Shown here piece after piece: positions 40,697 to 49,307 of a stretch of DNA of 64,000 nt; the first letter of the stretch is position 1; each line of letters starts with the position of its first letter. The DNA lies in contig NZ_LZHZ01000065.1 in NCBI RefSeq assembly GCF_001667505.1, positions 1 to 64,000 on the forward strand, read 5' to 3'. The translations under genes and the position numbers were made by a program. The notes beneath the pieces are model-generated. The model made no database searches and was not told the DNA's origin. It saw nothing but the letters and a program-made list of their open reading frames with translations. The stretch comes from Mycobacterium sp. ACS1612 (GTDB lineage Bacteria > Actinomycetota > Actinomycetes > Mycobacteriales > Mycobacteriaceae).

Positions 40697-42589
40697 ATGT
40701 TCGGATCGGCGGGCACTGGGTCGACGAATGGACGAGGGTTGAACGGGCACACTCCGGAAAGTGAGGAACCGTTCGAAGCGCTCTTGCGCTACATGCGGGA
40801 TTCGCGGGGATTCGATTTCACCGGCTACAAACGCACGTCACTGATGAGGCGCGTGCGCCACCGGATGGACTCTGCGGGATACGAAACCTTCGAAGAGTAT
40901 CTCGACGTGCTGCAGGCCAGTTCCGACGAATTCGCCGCGCTGTTCAACACGATCCTGATCAATGTCACGGCCTTCTTCCGCGATCCCCCCGCCTGGGATT
41001 ATCTGCGCGATGAGATCATCCCCTCCATATTGGCCGAGCGCGGGCCTTCCGACCCGATCCGGGTATGGAGCGCCGGTTGCGCGTCCGGCCAGGAGGCCTA
41101 CACGCTGGCCATGATCTTGGCCGACGCGCTCGGGGCCGATGAGTTCCGCCAGCGGGTCAAGGTCTACGCCACCGACGTCGACGAAGAAGCCCTCACCGAA
41201 GCCAGGGCGGCCGCGTACGACGCCAAGTCCGTCGAATCCGTCCCACCCGAGCTCATCGAGCGTTACTTCGAATCGGTGAACGGTCGGTACGTCTTTCGCA
41301 AAGATCTACGTCGCGCAGTGATCTTCGGTCGCAACGATCTGGTCAAGGACGCACCCATATCGCGGGTCGATCTGCTTGTGTGCCGCAACACCCTGATGTA
41401 CCTGAACGCTGATACGCAGCGAAATGTCTTGGGTCGCTTGCACTTCGCCTTGGCTCCTCAAGGTACGTTGTTCCTCGGCCACGCCGAGATGCTGTTGAGC
41501 CACAGCGACAAGTTCACCCCGCTGAACCTCAAGCACCGCATCTTCCGGAAGACGGCGGGTTCACACAACGGCATCGACCGATTCGAGAATGCGACGGCGT
41601 TCTACGACCGGCACGGCGACCTGCCCGGTCTCGCGCCCATCCGCGAATTGGCGTTCCGCGCAAGCCCTGTCGCGCAGATCGTGGTCACGGGCGAGGACAC
41701 CGTCGCGATGATCAACCAGCAGGCGGAAGCGACGTTCGGACTGTCGGCACGCGACATCGGCCGTCTGCTGCGCGATCTGGAAGTCTCCTACCGCCCGGTG
41801 GAACTACGCGCGTACCTCGAGCAGGCAAAAGTGGAGCGTCGGTCGGCCCGCATCCGGGACGTGCAGTGGCAGCGGCCCGGCGCCGACACGGTGTGGTTCG
41901 AGATCCACGTGAACCCGCTCGTCGACGCGGAGAACGGGCTGCTCGGCGTCTCGATCGTGTTCTTCGACGTGACCGCGACCAGAGCCCTGCTGGACAAGGT
42001 GGTTCAGACCAACCGTCAACTCGAGGCGGCCTACGAGGAATTGCAGTCCACCAACGAAGAACTCGAAACCACCAATGAGGAATTGCAATCGACCGTGGAG
42101 GAACTGGAGACCACCAACGAGGAGCTTCAGTCCACCAACGAAGAACTCGAGACCATGAACGAGGAGCTGCAGTCCACCAACGACGAACTGCACACCATCA
42201 ACGACACCCTGCGCGAGCGCAGCATCGAGCTCAACGAGGCGAAGACATTCCTGGACTCGCTGGTCAACTCCATCAAGCTCGGAATGGTGGTGGTCGACCG
42301 CGAGATGCGGGTGGTGGTATGGAACCGCGGCTGTGAAGAACTCTGGGGCCTGCGTGCCGACGAGACGGTTGGAAAACCGTTGAACTCGTTGGACATCGGC
42401 CTGCCCACCGACGGTGTGAAGCCGCTGATCGGAAAGGCCTTCGTCGACCCGGACATCACCGAGGAGACGGTGCTGGATGCCGTCAACCGGCGAGGTCGTC
42501 AGGCACGCGTGCGGGTCACCTGCACCGCGTTCCGGTCGACCGAGGACAGGGTCAACGGTGCGCTGCTGTTGATGGAAGTCTTGAACTAA
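40697..42589 (+). CDS. CheR methyltransferase with PAS domains and a long signalling coiled coil
   Basis: 630-residue protein. Residues about 25-275 are CheR: TSLMRRVRHRM (N-domain), FFRDPPAWDYL, SAM-binding VWSAGCASGQEAYTLAMIL, and DLLVCRNTLMYLN. A PAS-like domain spans about 310-430. Residues 434-515 are a very regular coiled coil built from NEELE/NEELQ heptads (ELQSTNEELETTNEEL repeated). A second PAS follows (about 520-620, VVDREMRVVVWNRGCEELWG). CheR transfers methyl groups to glutamates in receptors; no chemoreceptor is visible here. Starts 6 bp after the STAS-HATPase gene. Confidence 0.9.
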   Translation: MFGSAGTGSTNGRGLNGHTPESEEPFEALLRYMRDSRGFDFTGYKRTSLMRRVRHRMDSAGYETFEEYLDVLQASSDEFAALFNTILINVTAFFRDPPAWDYLRDEIIPSILAERGPSDPIRVWSAGCASGQEAYTLAMILADALGADEFRQRVKVYATDVDEEALTEARAAAYDAKSVESVPPELIERYFESVNGRYVFRKDLRRAVIFGRNDLVKDAPISRVDLLVCRNTLMYLNADTQRNVLGRLHFALAPQGTLFLGHAEMLLSHSDKFTPLNLKHRIFRKTAGSHNGIDRFENATAFYDRHGDLPGLAPIRELAFRASPVAQIVVTGEDTVAMINQQAEATFGLSARDIGRLLRDLEVSYRPVELRAYLEQAKVERRSARIRDVQWQRPGADTVWFEIHVNPLVDAENGLLGVSIVFFDVTATRALLDKVVQTNRQLEAAYEELQSTNEELETTNEELQSTVEELETTNEELQSTNEELETMNEELQSTNDELHTINDTLRERSIELNEAKTFLDSLVNSIKLGMVVVDREMRVVVWNRGCEELWGLRADETVGKPLNSLDIGLPTDGVKPLIGKAFVDPDITEETVLDAVNRRGRQARVRVTCTAFRSTEDRVNGALLLMEVLN

Positions 42590-42990
42590 CCCTGTCGCTG
42601 TTGGTCGTGACGTTCCGCCAACCGTTCCTCGGCAGCCGCTTTTTCATGCCGCCGCGCCTCGTCCCGGTGATGCTCGGCGGCGTCCTGATGCTGCTCGCCC
42701 CGTCCGTCACCTTCGAGCAGCGCAGCCTGCTCGTGGGCGGCCGCGGCCCGCAAGTGGGCCCGCTCCGCGTCGAGATGCCGTAGGGCGGCCGACTCGTGCG
42801 CGTTGCGCGCCCGTTCGAGCGCCTGCTCGGCGCGCCGCCTTGCCTGCGCGACGCTCTGATCGGTCGCAGGCACGCGGCGCGCGAGTTCGTCGAGGCGCTG
42901 GTGCAGTTCCGCCGCCCGCGCACGCGCCGACTCTGCACGCGAGTCGGACCGCGTGGAGTCGCTGGTTGGGCCGTTGCCTGTGGTGGTCAT
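42586..42990 (-). CDS. Ala/Arg/Glu-rich coiled-coil protein
   Basis: 134-residue protein that is almost entirely alpha-helical, rich in Ala, Arg, Glu, His and Gln (ELHQRLDELARRVPATDQS, AEHHRDEARRHEKAAAEER). No membrane segment or catalytic motif. ATG 42990 is chosen because of AGCAGGAAGCG just ahead and because the longer frame (to 43146) runs into the AraC gene. Convergent with the CheR gene (4-bp overlap). Unrecognised; it could be a stress-related or nucleoid-type helical protein. Confidence 0.65.
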   Translation of the reverse strand: MTTTGNGPTSDSTRSDSRAESARARAAELHQRLDELARRVPATDQSVAQARRRAEQALERARNAHESAALRHLDAERAHLRAAAAHEQAALLEGDGRGEQHQDAAEHHRDEARRHEKAAAEERLAERHDQQRQG

Positions 42991-42999
42991 CGCTTCCTG

Positions 43000-43020
43000 C
43001 TCGGCATCGACACTGCCGAG
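43000..43020 (-). promoter_or_regulatory. Hairpin in the 5' leader of the coiled-coil gene
   Basis: CTCGGCA and TGCCGAG form a perfect 7-bp stem with a 7-nt loop, ending 10 bp before the start codon at 42990 on the minus strand and partly adjoining the ribosome-binding site. It may affect translation or mRNA stability. Confidence 0.4.
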
Positions 43021-43061
43021 TAGAACGATACGTCCGCGGCCCAGGTCAGCGCGAAGAACGG

Positions 43062-44087
43062 CTATCCGCGCAACGTCGAGTGCGGACTCTGCCCGTACGT
43101 CTGGCGATAAAGCACGGCGAAGCGTCCGGTATGGGCGAATCCCCAACGTGCGGCGATCTCGGTCACCGTGCTGTGCGTCCGCCCGCTGGTCAGCAGTTCC
43201 TGGTGGGCGTAGTGCAGCCGCAGCCGCCGCAGGTACTGCAACGGGGTCGTCTCCAAGTGCCTGCGGAACATGTACTGCACCGCGCGGGGCGTGACGTGGA
43301 CGGCCTCCGCGATATCGGTAAGACCGATGTCATTGGTCGCGTTCGCGTCCATGTACTCCATCGCACGGCGGAGTAGGACGGGCTTGGCGTCGGTGCGGTC
43401 GTGCGGGGTCGGCGACGTGGCGGACGAGTTGGGAAACGTCGACAACGTGACGGCGGCCAGCATTCGGCTGGCGTTGCCGAGCACCAGCGGCGTGGCGACC
43501 GCGTCGTGGGCGAGCAGGCTGCGCCTGATGAAGCTGACCGTGTCCTTCCACAGCCGGGCAGCCTGCGCGTCGATGGGCGCGAAGCTGCAGAACCGGACCG
43601 GCAAAGGCGCCTGAGTGCTGGGCAAACCGGTCGCGACGCCCGCTACCAGGGATTGATCGAGCACCACGGAGGTCAGGCGGATGTCGCGAGCTCGACAGCG
43701 ATGCGGAAGGTGCGGTTGGGACAGCAGCGCGATGTCACCGGCCCTGGCCTCCCCCTCGAGACCGTCGCACGATCCGGACACTTCGCCGCTGGTCGCCCAC
43801 AGCGCAATCACCTTGTTCAGGGGATCGGGTGACGCCTCCAAGTACCCGGGCGAATACATCTCGTCGATGGCGAACGGCCCCACATCAGTGCGCGCATGCG
43901 ACAACAACGGGCCTTCTGTCACCGCCTCGTGCCTGCGGGACAGCCGCAGCTTCACCCCATACAGGTCTTCGAGAAATTCGTCTGCGTCCTCGGGGTCCGA
44001 GATCTCGACCTTCGTGCGTTCAGGGAGACGAATCGAAATGGCGTTGACGATGATGCTCACCTGTTTCAAGGTGGCGCGACGGGGCAT
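43062..44087 (-). CDS. AraC-family transcriptional regulator
   Basis: 341-residue regulator. N-terminal sensor region with cupin-like features (AGDIALLSQPHLPHRCR), and a C-terminal AraC DNA-binding domain of about 100 residues: DIGLTDIAEAVHVTPRAVQYMF, HLETTPLQYLRRLRLHYAHQEL, TEIAARWGFAHTGRFAVLYRQ. Targets are unknown; neighbours are the coiled-coil protein gene downstream and the ROK regulator gene upstream on the same strand. Confidence 0.9.
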   Translation of the reverse strand: MPRRATLKQVSIIVNAISIRLPERTKVEISDPEDADEFLEDLYGVKLRLSRRHEAVTEGPLLSHARTDVGPFAIDEMYSPGYLEASPDPLNKVIALWATSGEVSGSCDGLEGEARAGDIALLSQPHLPHRCRARDIRLTSVVLDQSLVAGVATGLPSTQAPLPVRFCSFAPIDAQAARLWKDTVSFIRRSLLAHDAVATPLVLGNASRMLAAVTLSTFPNSSATSPTPHDRTDAKPVLLRRAMEYMDANATNDIGLTDIAEAVHVTPRAVQYMFRRHLETTPLQYLRRLRLHYAHQELLTSGRTHSTVTEIAARWGFAHTGRFAVLYRQTYGQSPHSTLRG

Positions 44088-44138
44088 GGGCTCAGCCCCC
44101 CGGATACCTTCACCATACGCCGTAGCGCGACGCCCCTG

Positions 44139-45320
44139 TCAGTTCCGACGCAGTTGTGTGTCAATTGCGGCGGGGCTCAGCACGTGGTCGAGCACCATCG
44201 TCGCACTTCCGATGACGCTCGAGCGGTCGCCGTACGTCGACGGCACCACCTGCAGCACCCGGGTGGCGAGTGCAGTTGCGTTGCCGTACAACGTCTCTCG
44301 CAGTCCTGCGACGAAGACGTCGTAAGCGCCTGCCATATCCCCTGCCACCACCAGGACGGCGGGGTTGAGCAGATTCACTGCGGCGGCAAGCACTTCGCCG
44401 ACATGGCGGCCACTGTCGCGGATCATCCGGCGCGCGTCGGCGTCACCGCTGTTGGCCAGCTCCACGACGTCGCGGAGGTGCCCCACCTTGTGGCCATCCG
44501 CCTGCAACGCCTTGACCAGGGCCCAACCACCTGCGATCGCCTCCAGGCACCCGGTGTCGCCGCACCGACACGGCAAGCCCGCGGCTGCAGCGGTCTTGTT
44601 GTGCCCGAACTCACCGGCCGCCTGTACGGCGCCGCGCTGCAGCACACCTCCCGCGATGATGCCCGCACCGAGGCCTGTCGACGCCTTGAGCACCAGCAGA
44701 TCGTCGTACGCTTGACGATCGCCGCGCCGTTCGGCCAGTGCAATCACCTTCGCGTCGTTGTCGAGAATCACTGGCGCACGGGTTAATTCAGCGAAATACG
44801 GGGGTAGCGGCACGCCGTCCCAGCCCCGCATGATCGGAGAGTCGAGGCTGCACCCCCTGTCGCGATCCACAGTGCCCGGCAGGCTCAACCCGACGCCGTA
44901 GATCTTGTTGTCACGGAGGCCGGAGTCGTCGAGCAGCGCATCGAGTCGCTTGACGATGTCAGGCATCAGATCGTCGGGCCCCATGCCGGGTTCCTGGTCG
45001 ATGTCGGTGGCCGCCAGGATCTCGCCAGCGAGATTGCACACCGCGAGTTGGGTGCGGCTGCGCCCGATCGCCGCCGACAACACCACGCCGCCGTCCGCGT
45101 TGAAGGTGACGAAGCTGGCCGGTCGCCCGCCCGTAGACGGTGCCAACTCACGCTCGATGACCACGCCCTGAGCGGCGAGCGCAGCCACGCGCGCCGATAC
45201 CGCCGTGCGGGATAGCCCGGTGAGCTGACCGATCTCGGTGCGGGTGATGTCACGCCGTGCCCTGATCAAGCCAAAGATCTCACCGGCGGACGTCAACGCT
45301 GAAGTCCGGAATAACGTCAT
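44139..45320 (-). CDS. ROK-family transcriptional repressor
   Basis: 393-residue ROK regulator. N-terminal winged helix (LIRARRDITRTEIGQLTGLSRTAVSARV) followed by a sugar-kinase-like domain with VVLSAAIGRSRTQLAVCNLAG, LDNDAKVIALAERR, and the zinc motif CRCGDTGCLEAIAGGW. ATG 45320 is preferred to the TTG at 45356, which lies inside the shared promoter region. Divergent from zwf, with an AAGTACTT dyad between them, so it likely controls the zwf-edd-eda operon in response to a sugar or sugar phosphate. Confidence 0.88.
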   Translation of the reverse strand: MTLFRTSALTSAGEIFGLIRARRDITRTEIGQLTGLSRTAVSARVAALAAQGVVIERELAPSTGGRPASFVTFNADGGVVLSAAIGRSRTQLAVCNLAGEILAATDIDQEPGMGPDDLMPDIVKRLDALLDDSGLRDNKIYGVGLSLPGTVDRDRGCSLDSPIMRGWDGVPLPPYFAELTRAPVILDNDAKVIALAERRGDRQAYDDLLVLKASTGLGAGIIAGGVLQRGAVQAAGEFGHNKTAAAAGLPCRCGDTGCLEAIAGGWALVKALQADGHKVGHLRDVVELANSGDADARRMIRDSGRHVGEVLAAAVNLLNPAVLVVAGDMAGAYDVFVAGLRETLYGNATALATRVLQVVPSTYGDRSSVIGSATMVLDHVLSPAAIDTQLRRN

Positions 45321-45354
45321 CTTGACAGCGTAACTCCGATCACTTTTGCATTCC

Positions 45355-45399
45355 AAGTACTTAAGTCGGTTTGCACGGAGGCCGAAGTCTCTCTAGCGT
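45355..45399 (+). promoter_or_regulatory. zwf promoter with dyad (candidate ROK operator)
   Basis: TTGCAC (45371-45376), 17-bp spacer, TAGCGT (45394-45399) form a good sigma-A-type promoter; the transcription start is predicted at or next to the ATG 45407, so zwf would be leaderless. The palindrome AAGTACTT (45355-45362) sits 8 bp upstream of the -35 and is a candidate operator for the divergent ROK repressor. Confidence 0.65.
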
Positions 45400-45406
45400 T
45401 GGCGGC

Positions 45407-46837
45407 ATGGTTCACCCCTGCGACTTCGTCATCTTCGGCGGCACGGGCGACCTCGCCGTCCGCAAGCTGCTTCCCGCGCTGTACCTGCGCGACCGGGACG
45501 GCGAGTTGGCCGCCGAGACCAGGATCATCGCCGTTGCGCGGGCCGGTCTCGACGAGCCCGGTTACCGCCACAAGGTCCACGCTGAACTGGGCAGATTCGT
45601 CGCTGCCGAGTTCCTCGACGACCACACCGTCGAGCGCTTCCTTGCGAGGCTGCGGTTCGTGAGTATCGACCTCGCCGAGCCCGCGGACTATGCGGCGGTC
45701 ACCGAGTTGTTGATGCCCTCGGGCGTCGAGGTCCGCGTGTTCTACCTGGCGTGCGCGCCCGCCCTGTTCGGGCCCATCTGCGATGCGCTCGGCCAGCAGG
45801 GCCTGGTCACCGAGTCATCGCGGGTGGTGCTCGAGAAGCCGATCGGCCACGACCTTGGGTCAGCGCAGGCGATCAACGATGCGGTGGGCGCTGTCTTCGA
45901 TGAGCGGCAGATCTTCCGCATCGATCACTACCTCGGCAAGGAGAGCGTGCAGAACCTGCTCGTCACCCGGTTTGCCAACACGCTGCTGGAACCGCTGTGG
46001 AACTCCAGCTGGATCGACCACGTGCAGATCACCGCCGCCGAATCGCTCGGCGTCGGCGCTCGCGGCGATTACTACGACAAGTCCGGAGCACTGCGCGACA
46101 TGCTGCAGAACCACCTGCTGCAGGTGCTCTGCCTGGTAGCGATGGAACCTCCCACCTACATCGACCGGGAAACCGTGCGCGACGAGAAACTCAAGGTGCT
46201 GCAGGCGTTGAAGCCGTTGTCAGCCGATGGGATCCAGCGCGATGCGGTCATCGGCCAATACGACGGTTACCGCGACGATGCCGAAAACCCGGACAGCACA
46301 ACCGAAACCTTCGTCGCCGTCAAGGCTGAGATCAACAACTGGCGGTGGGCGGGGGTGCCGTTCTATCTGCGCACCGGCAAGCGGATGTCGCGGCGCTATT
46401 CCGAGATCGTCGTGCAGTTCAAACCTGTTCCGCTGCCGATGTTCCCCGGCAGCCAGGGTGCATCCGAGCCGAACCGGCTGGTGATCTCGCTGCAGCCCGA
46501 CGAGGAGATGCGCCTCGAGTTGACTGCGAAAGAACCCGGACCCGGTGGCATCCGGATGCGTCCGGTTTCGCTCGCGCTGAACTACACCCAGGCCTTCCAG
46601 CGACGCTCGCCGGACGCCTACGAGCGGCTGCTGATGGACGTGATGCGGGGCGATCCGACGCTGTTCATGCGCCGCGACGAGGTCGAGGCGGCCTGGGCGT
46701 GGGCGGAACCGATTCTGCGGCAATGGCAGGAGTCCGGCCGGGTGCCGCGGATGTACCCGGCGGGCACCGACGGCCCGGTGGACGCGGCCACTCTGCTCGA
46801 GCGTGACGGTCGTCGCTGGCGCGAAGCTGCCGCATGA
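45407..46837 (+). CDS. zwf: Glucose-6-phosphate 1-dehydrogenase
   Basis: 476-residue G6PDH. NADP-binding FVIFGGTGDLAVRKLLPALY at the N-terminus, the active-site signature RIDHYLGKESVQNLLVTRF with the catalytic His, GYRDDAENPDSTTETFVAVKAEINNWRW, and FYLRTGKRM are all present. It makes 6-phosphogluconolactone and NADPH. Unlike the family's usual pairing with pgl or gnd, it is coupled here (ATGA overlap) to edd, so flux is directed into the Entner-Doudoroff route. ATG 45407 fits the leaderless promoter. Confidence 0.96.
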   Translation: MVHPCDFVIFGGTGDLAVRKLLPALYLRDRDGELAAETRIIAVARAGLDEPGYRHKVHAELGRFVAAEFLDDHTVERFLARLRFVSIDLAEPADYAAVTELLMPSGVEVRVFYLACAPALFGPICDALGQQGLVTESSRVVLEKPIGHDLGSAQAINDAVGAVFDERQIFRIDHYLGKESVQNLLVTRFANTLLEPLWNSSWIDHVQITAAESLGVGARGDYYDKSGALRDMLQNHLLQVLCLVAMEPPTYIDRETVRDEKLKVLQALKPLSADGIQRDAVIGQYDGYRDDAENPDSTTETFVAVKAEINNWRWAGVPFYLRTGKRMSRRYSEIVVQFKPVPLPMFPGSQGASEPNRLVISLQPDEEMRLELTAKEPGPGGIRMRPVSLALNYTQAFQRRSPDAYERLLMDVMRGDPTLFMRRDEVEAAWAWAEPILRQWQESGRVPRMYPAGTDGPVDAATLLERDGRRWREAAA

Positions 46838-48657
46838 TGCATCCCGTCGTCACGGACGTCACCGACCGCATCGTCAACCGCAGCGCCGAACAGCGCAACC
46901 GGTACCTCGACCGGATGGCGGCGGCGGCCGAAACCGGCCCTGCGCGTGGCAGACTCGCGTGCGCGAATCTGGCTCACGGCTTCGCCGCTTCTGACAGCCG
47001 CGACAAGACAGCGCTGCGCGCCATGGTCAAGCCCAATATCGCGATCGTGTCGTCGTACAACGACATGCTCTCGGCGCACAAGCCGTTCGAGAGCTATCCG
47101 GCGCAGCTCAAGCAGGCGGTGCTGGAAGCGGGCGGCATCGCCCAGTTCGCCGGCGGAGTGCCGGCCATGTGCGACGGCATCACACAGGGCCGCGACGGTA
47201 TGCAGTTGTCGCTGTTCTCGCGTGACGTGATCGCGATGGCAACCGCGATCGCGTTGTCCCACGACATGTTCGACGGTGCGCTGCTGCTCGGGGTCTGCGA
47301 CAAGATCGTGCCGGGAATGCTGATCGGTGCGTTGGGCTTCGGCCATTTGCCGGTCGTTTTCGTGCCGGCGGGCCCGATGACGTCCGGCTTGCCCAACAGC
47401 GATAAGGCGCGCATCCGTCAACTTCATGCCGAGGGAAAGGTGGGCCGCGAGGCGCTGCTCGACGCCGAGGCCGCGTCCTACCACAGCAGTGGCACATGCA
47501 CCTTCTACGGCACCGCCAACTCTAACCAACTGCTGATGGAGGCGATGGGACTGCACCTGCCCGGCGCCAGCCTGGTCAATCCGGATACCCCGCTTCGGCA
47601 TGCGCTCACGGACGAGGCAGGCCGCAGGCTCGTCGGCCTGACCGCCCTCGGTGAGCAGTACACGCCGGTCGGTGCGGTCGTCGACGAGCGGTCTGTCGTC
47701 AACGGATGTGTTGCGCTGCTGGCGACCGGTGGCTCCACCAACCACACGATGCACCTGGTGGCTATCGCCCGCGCGGCCGGAATCACATTGTCCTGGAGCG
47801 ACATCGCAGAACTCTCCGCCGTGGTGCCACTGCTTGCGCGGGTCTATCCGAACGGCAAGGCCGACGTCAACCACTTCCACGCCGCGGGCGGGATGGCCTG
47901 TGTCATCAATTCCCTGCTCGACGCGGGCCTGATGCACGACAACGTGAAAACCGTCGCGGGAAACGGACTTCGTCGGTATACGTCGGAACCGCGCCTGGAT
48001 GGCGACGGCGTCCGGTGGGTGGACGGAACGACGGCGAGTCTGGACACCACGGTGCTGCGGACCGCCGACGACCCGTTCGCACCCGACGGCGGCCTGAAAA
48101 CGCTGATCGGCAACTTGGGCACCAGTGTCATCAAGACGTCGGCGGTCGCACCGCAGCACCGTGCCGTCACCGCTCCGGCTGTCGTGTTCGACGCGCAGGA
48201 GCAGTTCCTCGAGGCCTTCCAATGCGGCTGTTTGGAGCGCGATTTCGTCGCGGTGGTGCGGTATCAGGGGCCGCAGGGGCTCGGCATGCCTGAACTGCAC
48301 AAGCTCACGCCGGCGCTGGGCGTGTTGCAGGACCGCGGTTATCGGGTCGCGCTGGTCACCGACGGCCGCATGTCCGGTGCCTCCGGCAAGGTGCCTGCGG
48401 CCATCCATCTCACGCCCGAGGCGGCAGCGGGTGGCCCGCTGTCCCGCGTCGTCGACGGCGACGTCATCACCCTCGACGCCGACGCAGGAGTGCTGAACAT
48501 TCACGTGCCCGACGACGAATTCATCGCCCGCATACCGTCGGGGCGCGCACCGTCGGCCGACGAGTGGGTGGGCACGGGACGTGAACTGTTCGCCAGCCTG
48601 CGGGCGACGGTCGGGCCCGCCGACGAGGGAGCCAGCATCTTCGGGAGCATGTCATGA
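46834..48657 (+). CDS. edd: 6-phosphogluconate dehydratase
   Basis: 607-residue member of the IlvD/Edd family, a 4Fe-4S dehydratase forming 2-keto-3-deoxy-6-phosphogluconate (KDPG). Visible: VSSYNDMLSAHKPFESYP, GGVPAMCDGITQGRDGM, LLLGVCDKIVPGML (cluster cysteines), SGTCTFYGTANSNQLLMEAMG, and VTDGRMSGASGKVPAAIH near the C-terminus. ATGA overlaps with zwf before it and eda after it. Distinguishes this organism from M. tuberculosis, which lacks the pathway. Confidence 0.95.
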   Translation: MMHPVVTDVTDRIVNRSAEQRNRYLDRMAAAAETGPARGRLACANLAHGFAASDSRDKTALRAMVKPNIAIVSSYNDMLSAHKPFESYPAQLKQAVLEAGGIAQFAGGVPAMCDGITQGRDGMQLSLFSRDVIAMATAIALSHDMFDGALLLGVCDKIVPGMLIGALGFGHLPVVFVPAGPMTSGLPNSDKARIRQLHAEGKVGREALLDAEAASYHSSGTCTFYGTANSNQLLMEAMGLHLPGASLVNPDTPLRHALTDEAGRRLVGLTALGEQYTPVGAVVDERSVVNGCVALLATGGSTNHTMHLVAIARAAGITLSWSDIAELSAVVPLLARVYPNGKADVNHFHAAGGMACVINSLLDAGLMHDNVKTVAGNGLRRYTSEPRLDGDGVRWVDGTTASLDTTVLRTADDPFAPDGGLKTLIGNLGTSVIKTSAVAPQHRAVTAPAVVFDAQEQFLEAFQCGCLERDFVAVVRYQGPQGLGMPELHKLTPALGVLQDRGYRVALVTDGRMSGASGKVPAAIHLTPEAAAGGPLSRVVDGDVITLDADAGVLNIHVPDDEFIARIPSGRAPSADEWVGTGRELFASLRATVGPADEGASIFGSMS

Positions 48658-49307
48658 CAGAACAGACCACACTGCTGGACATCGCACCGGTGATCCCGGT
48701 GGTCGTCGTGCACGACGCCGCACATGCGGTGCCGATCGCCAAGGCGCTCGTCGACGGGGGACTGCCGATCATCGAGTTGACGCTGCGCACCCCTGTAGCG
48801 CTTGCCGCGATTGAACGCATCGCCGCCGAGGTGCCGGAGATCGTCGTCGGCGCAGGCACTATCGTCGGTACCTCGCAACCCAAGGACGCGCTGGCAGCAG
48901 GCGCGCAGTTCCTGGTCTCACCGGGCAGTACCCCGACCCTGCGGGCAGCCATGCGCGACACCGGGTTACCGCACCTGCCGGGAGTGGCCACCGTCTCTGA
49001 GGTCATGACACTGTTGGAGGACGGCTACCGCGACATGAAGTTCTTCCCCGCCGAAGCCGCAGGCGGTGTGGCATATCTGCGGGCGATCCACTCTCCCGTG
49101 CCGGCCGCCCGCTTCTGCCCCACCGGCGGCATCACGCCGACGAATGTGGCGGAATATTTGAAGACACCCAACGTTGGGTGCGTGGGCGGCAGTTGGTTGA
49201 CTCCCGCCGACGCCGTCGACAGCCACGATTGGCACCGAATTTCCAGCCTCGCCACAGTCGCTCAAGAGCTGGCCGTTCCCAGTACGCGAAAGCCCAGTAA
49301 TTCGTGA
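48654..49307 (+). CDS. eda: KDPG aldolase
   Basis: 217-residue class I aldolase that splits KDPG into pyruvate and glyceraldehyde-3-phosphate. PVVVVHDAAHAVPIAKALVDG, catalytic-base region IIELTLRTP (E41), GAGTIV, SPGSTPTL, and the Schiff-base lysine K129 in MKFFPAEAAGG are conserved; PTGGI gives the phosphate loop. ATGA overlaps edd, and the following MFS gene overlaps by 4 bp (GTGA). Completes the Entner-Doudoroff pathway. Confidence 0.95.
   Translation: MTEQTTLLDIAPVIPVVVVHDAAHAVPIAKALVDGGLPIIELTLRTPVALAAIERIAAEVPEIVVGAGTIVGTSQPKDALAAGAQFLVSPGSTPTLRAAMRDTGLPHLPGVATVSEVMTLLEDGYRDMKFFPAEAAGGVAYLRAIHSPVPAARFCPTGGITPTNVAEYLKTPNVGCVGGSWLTPADAVDSHDWHRISSLATVAQELAVPSTRKPSNS

Noticed and set aside
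46618..48504. 628-codon open frame on the minus strand
   Set aside because: Antisense to edd, which is unambiguous; composition is that of a shadow frame.
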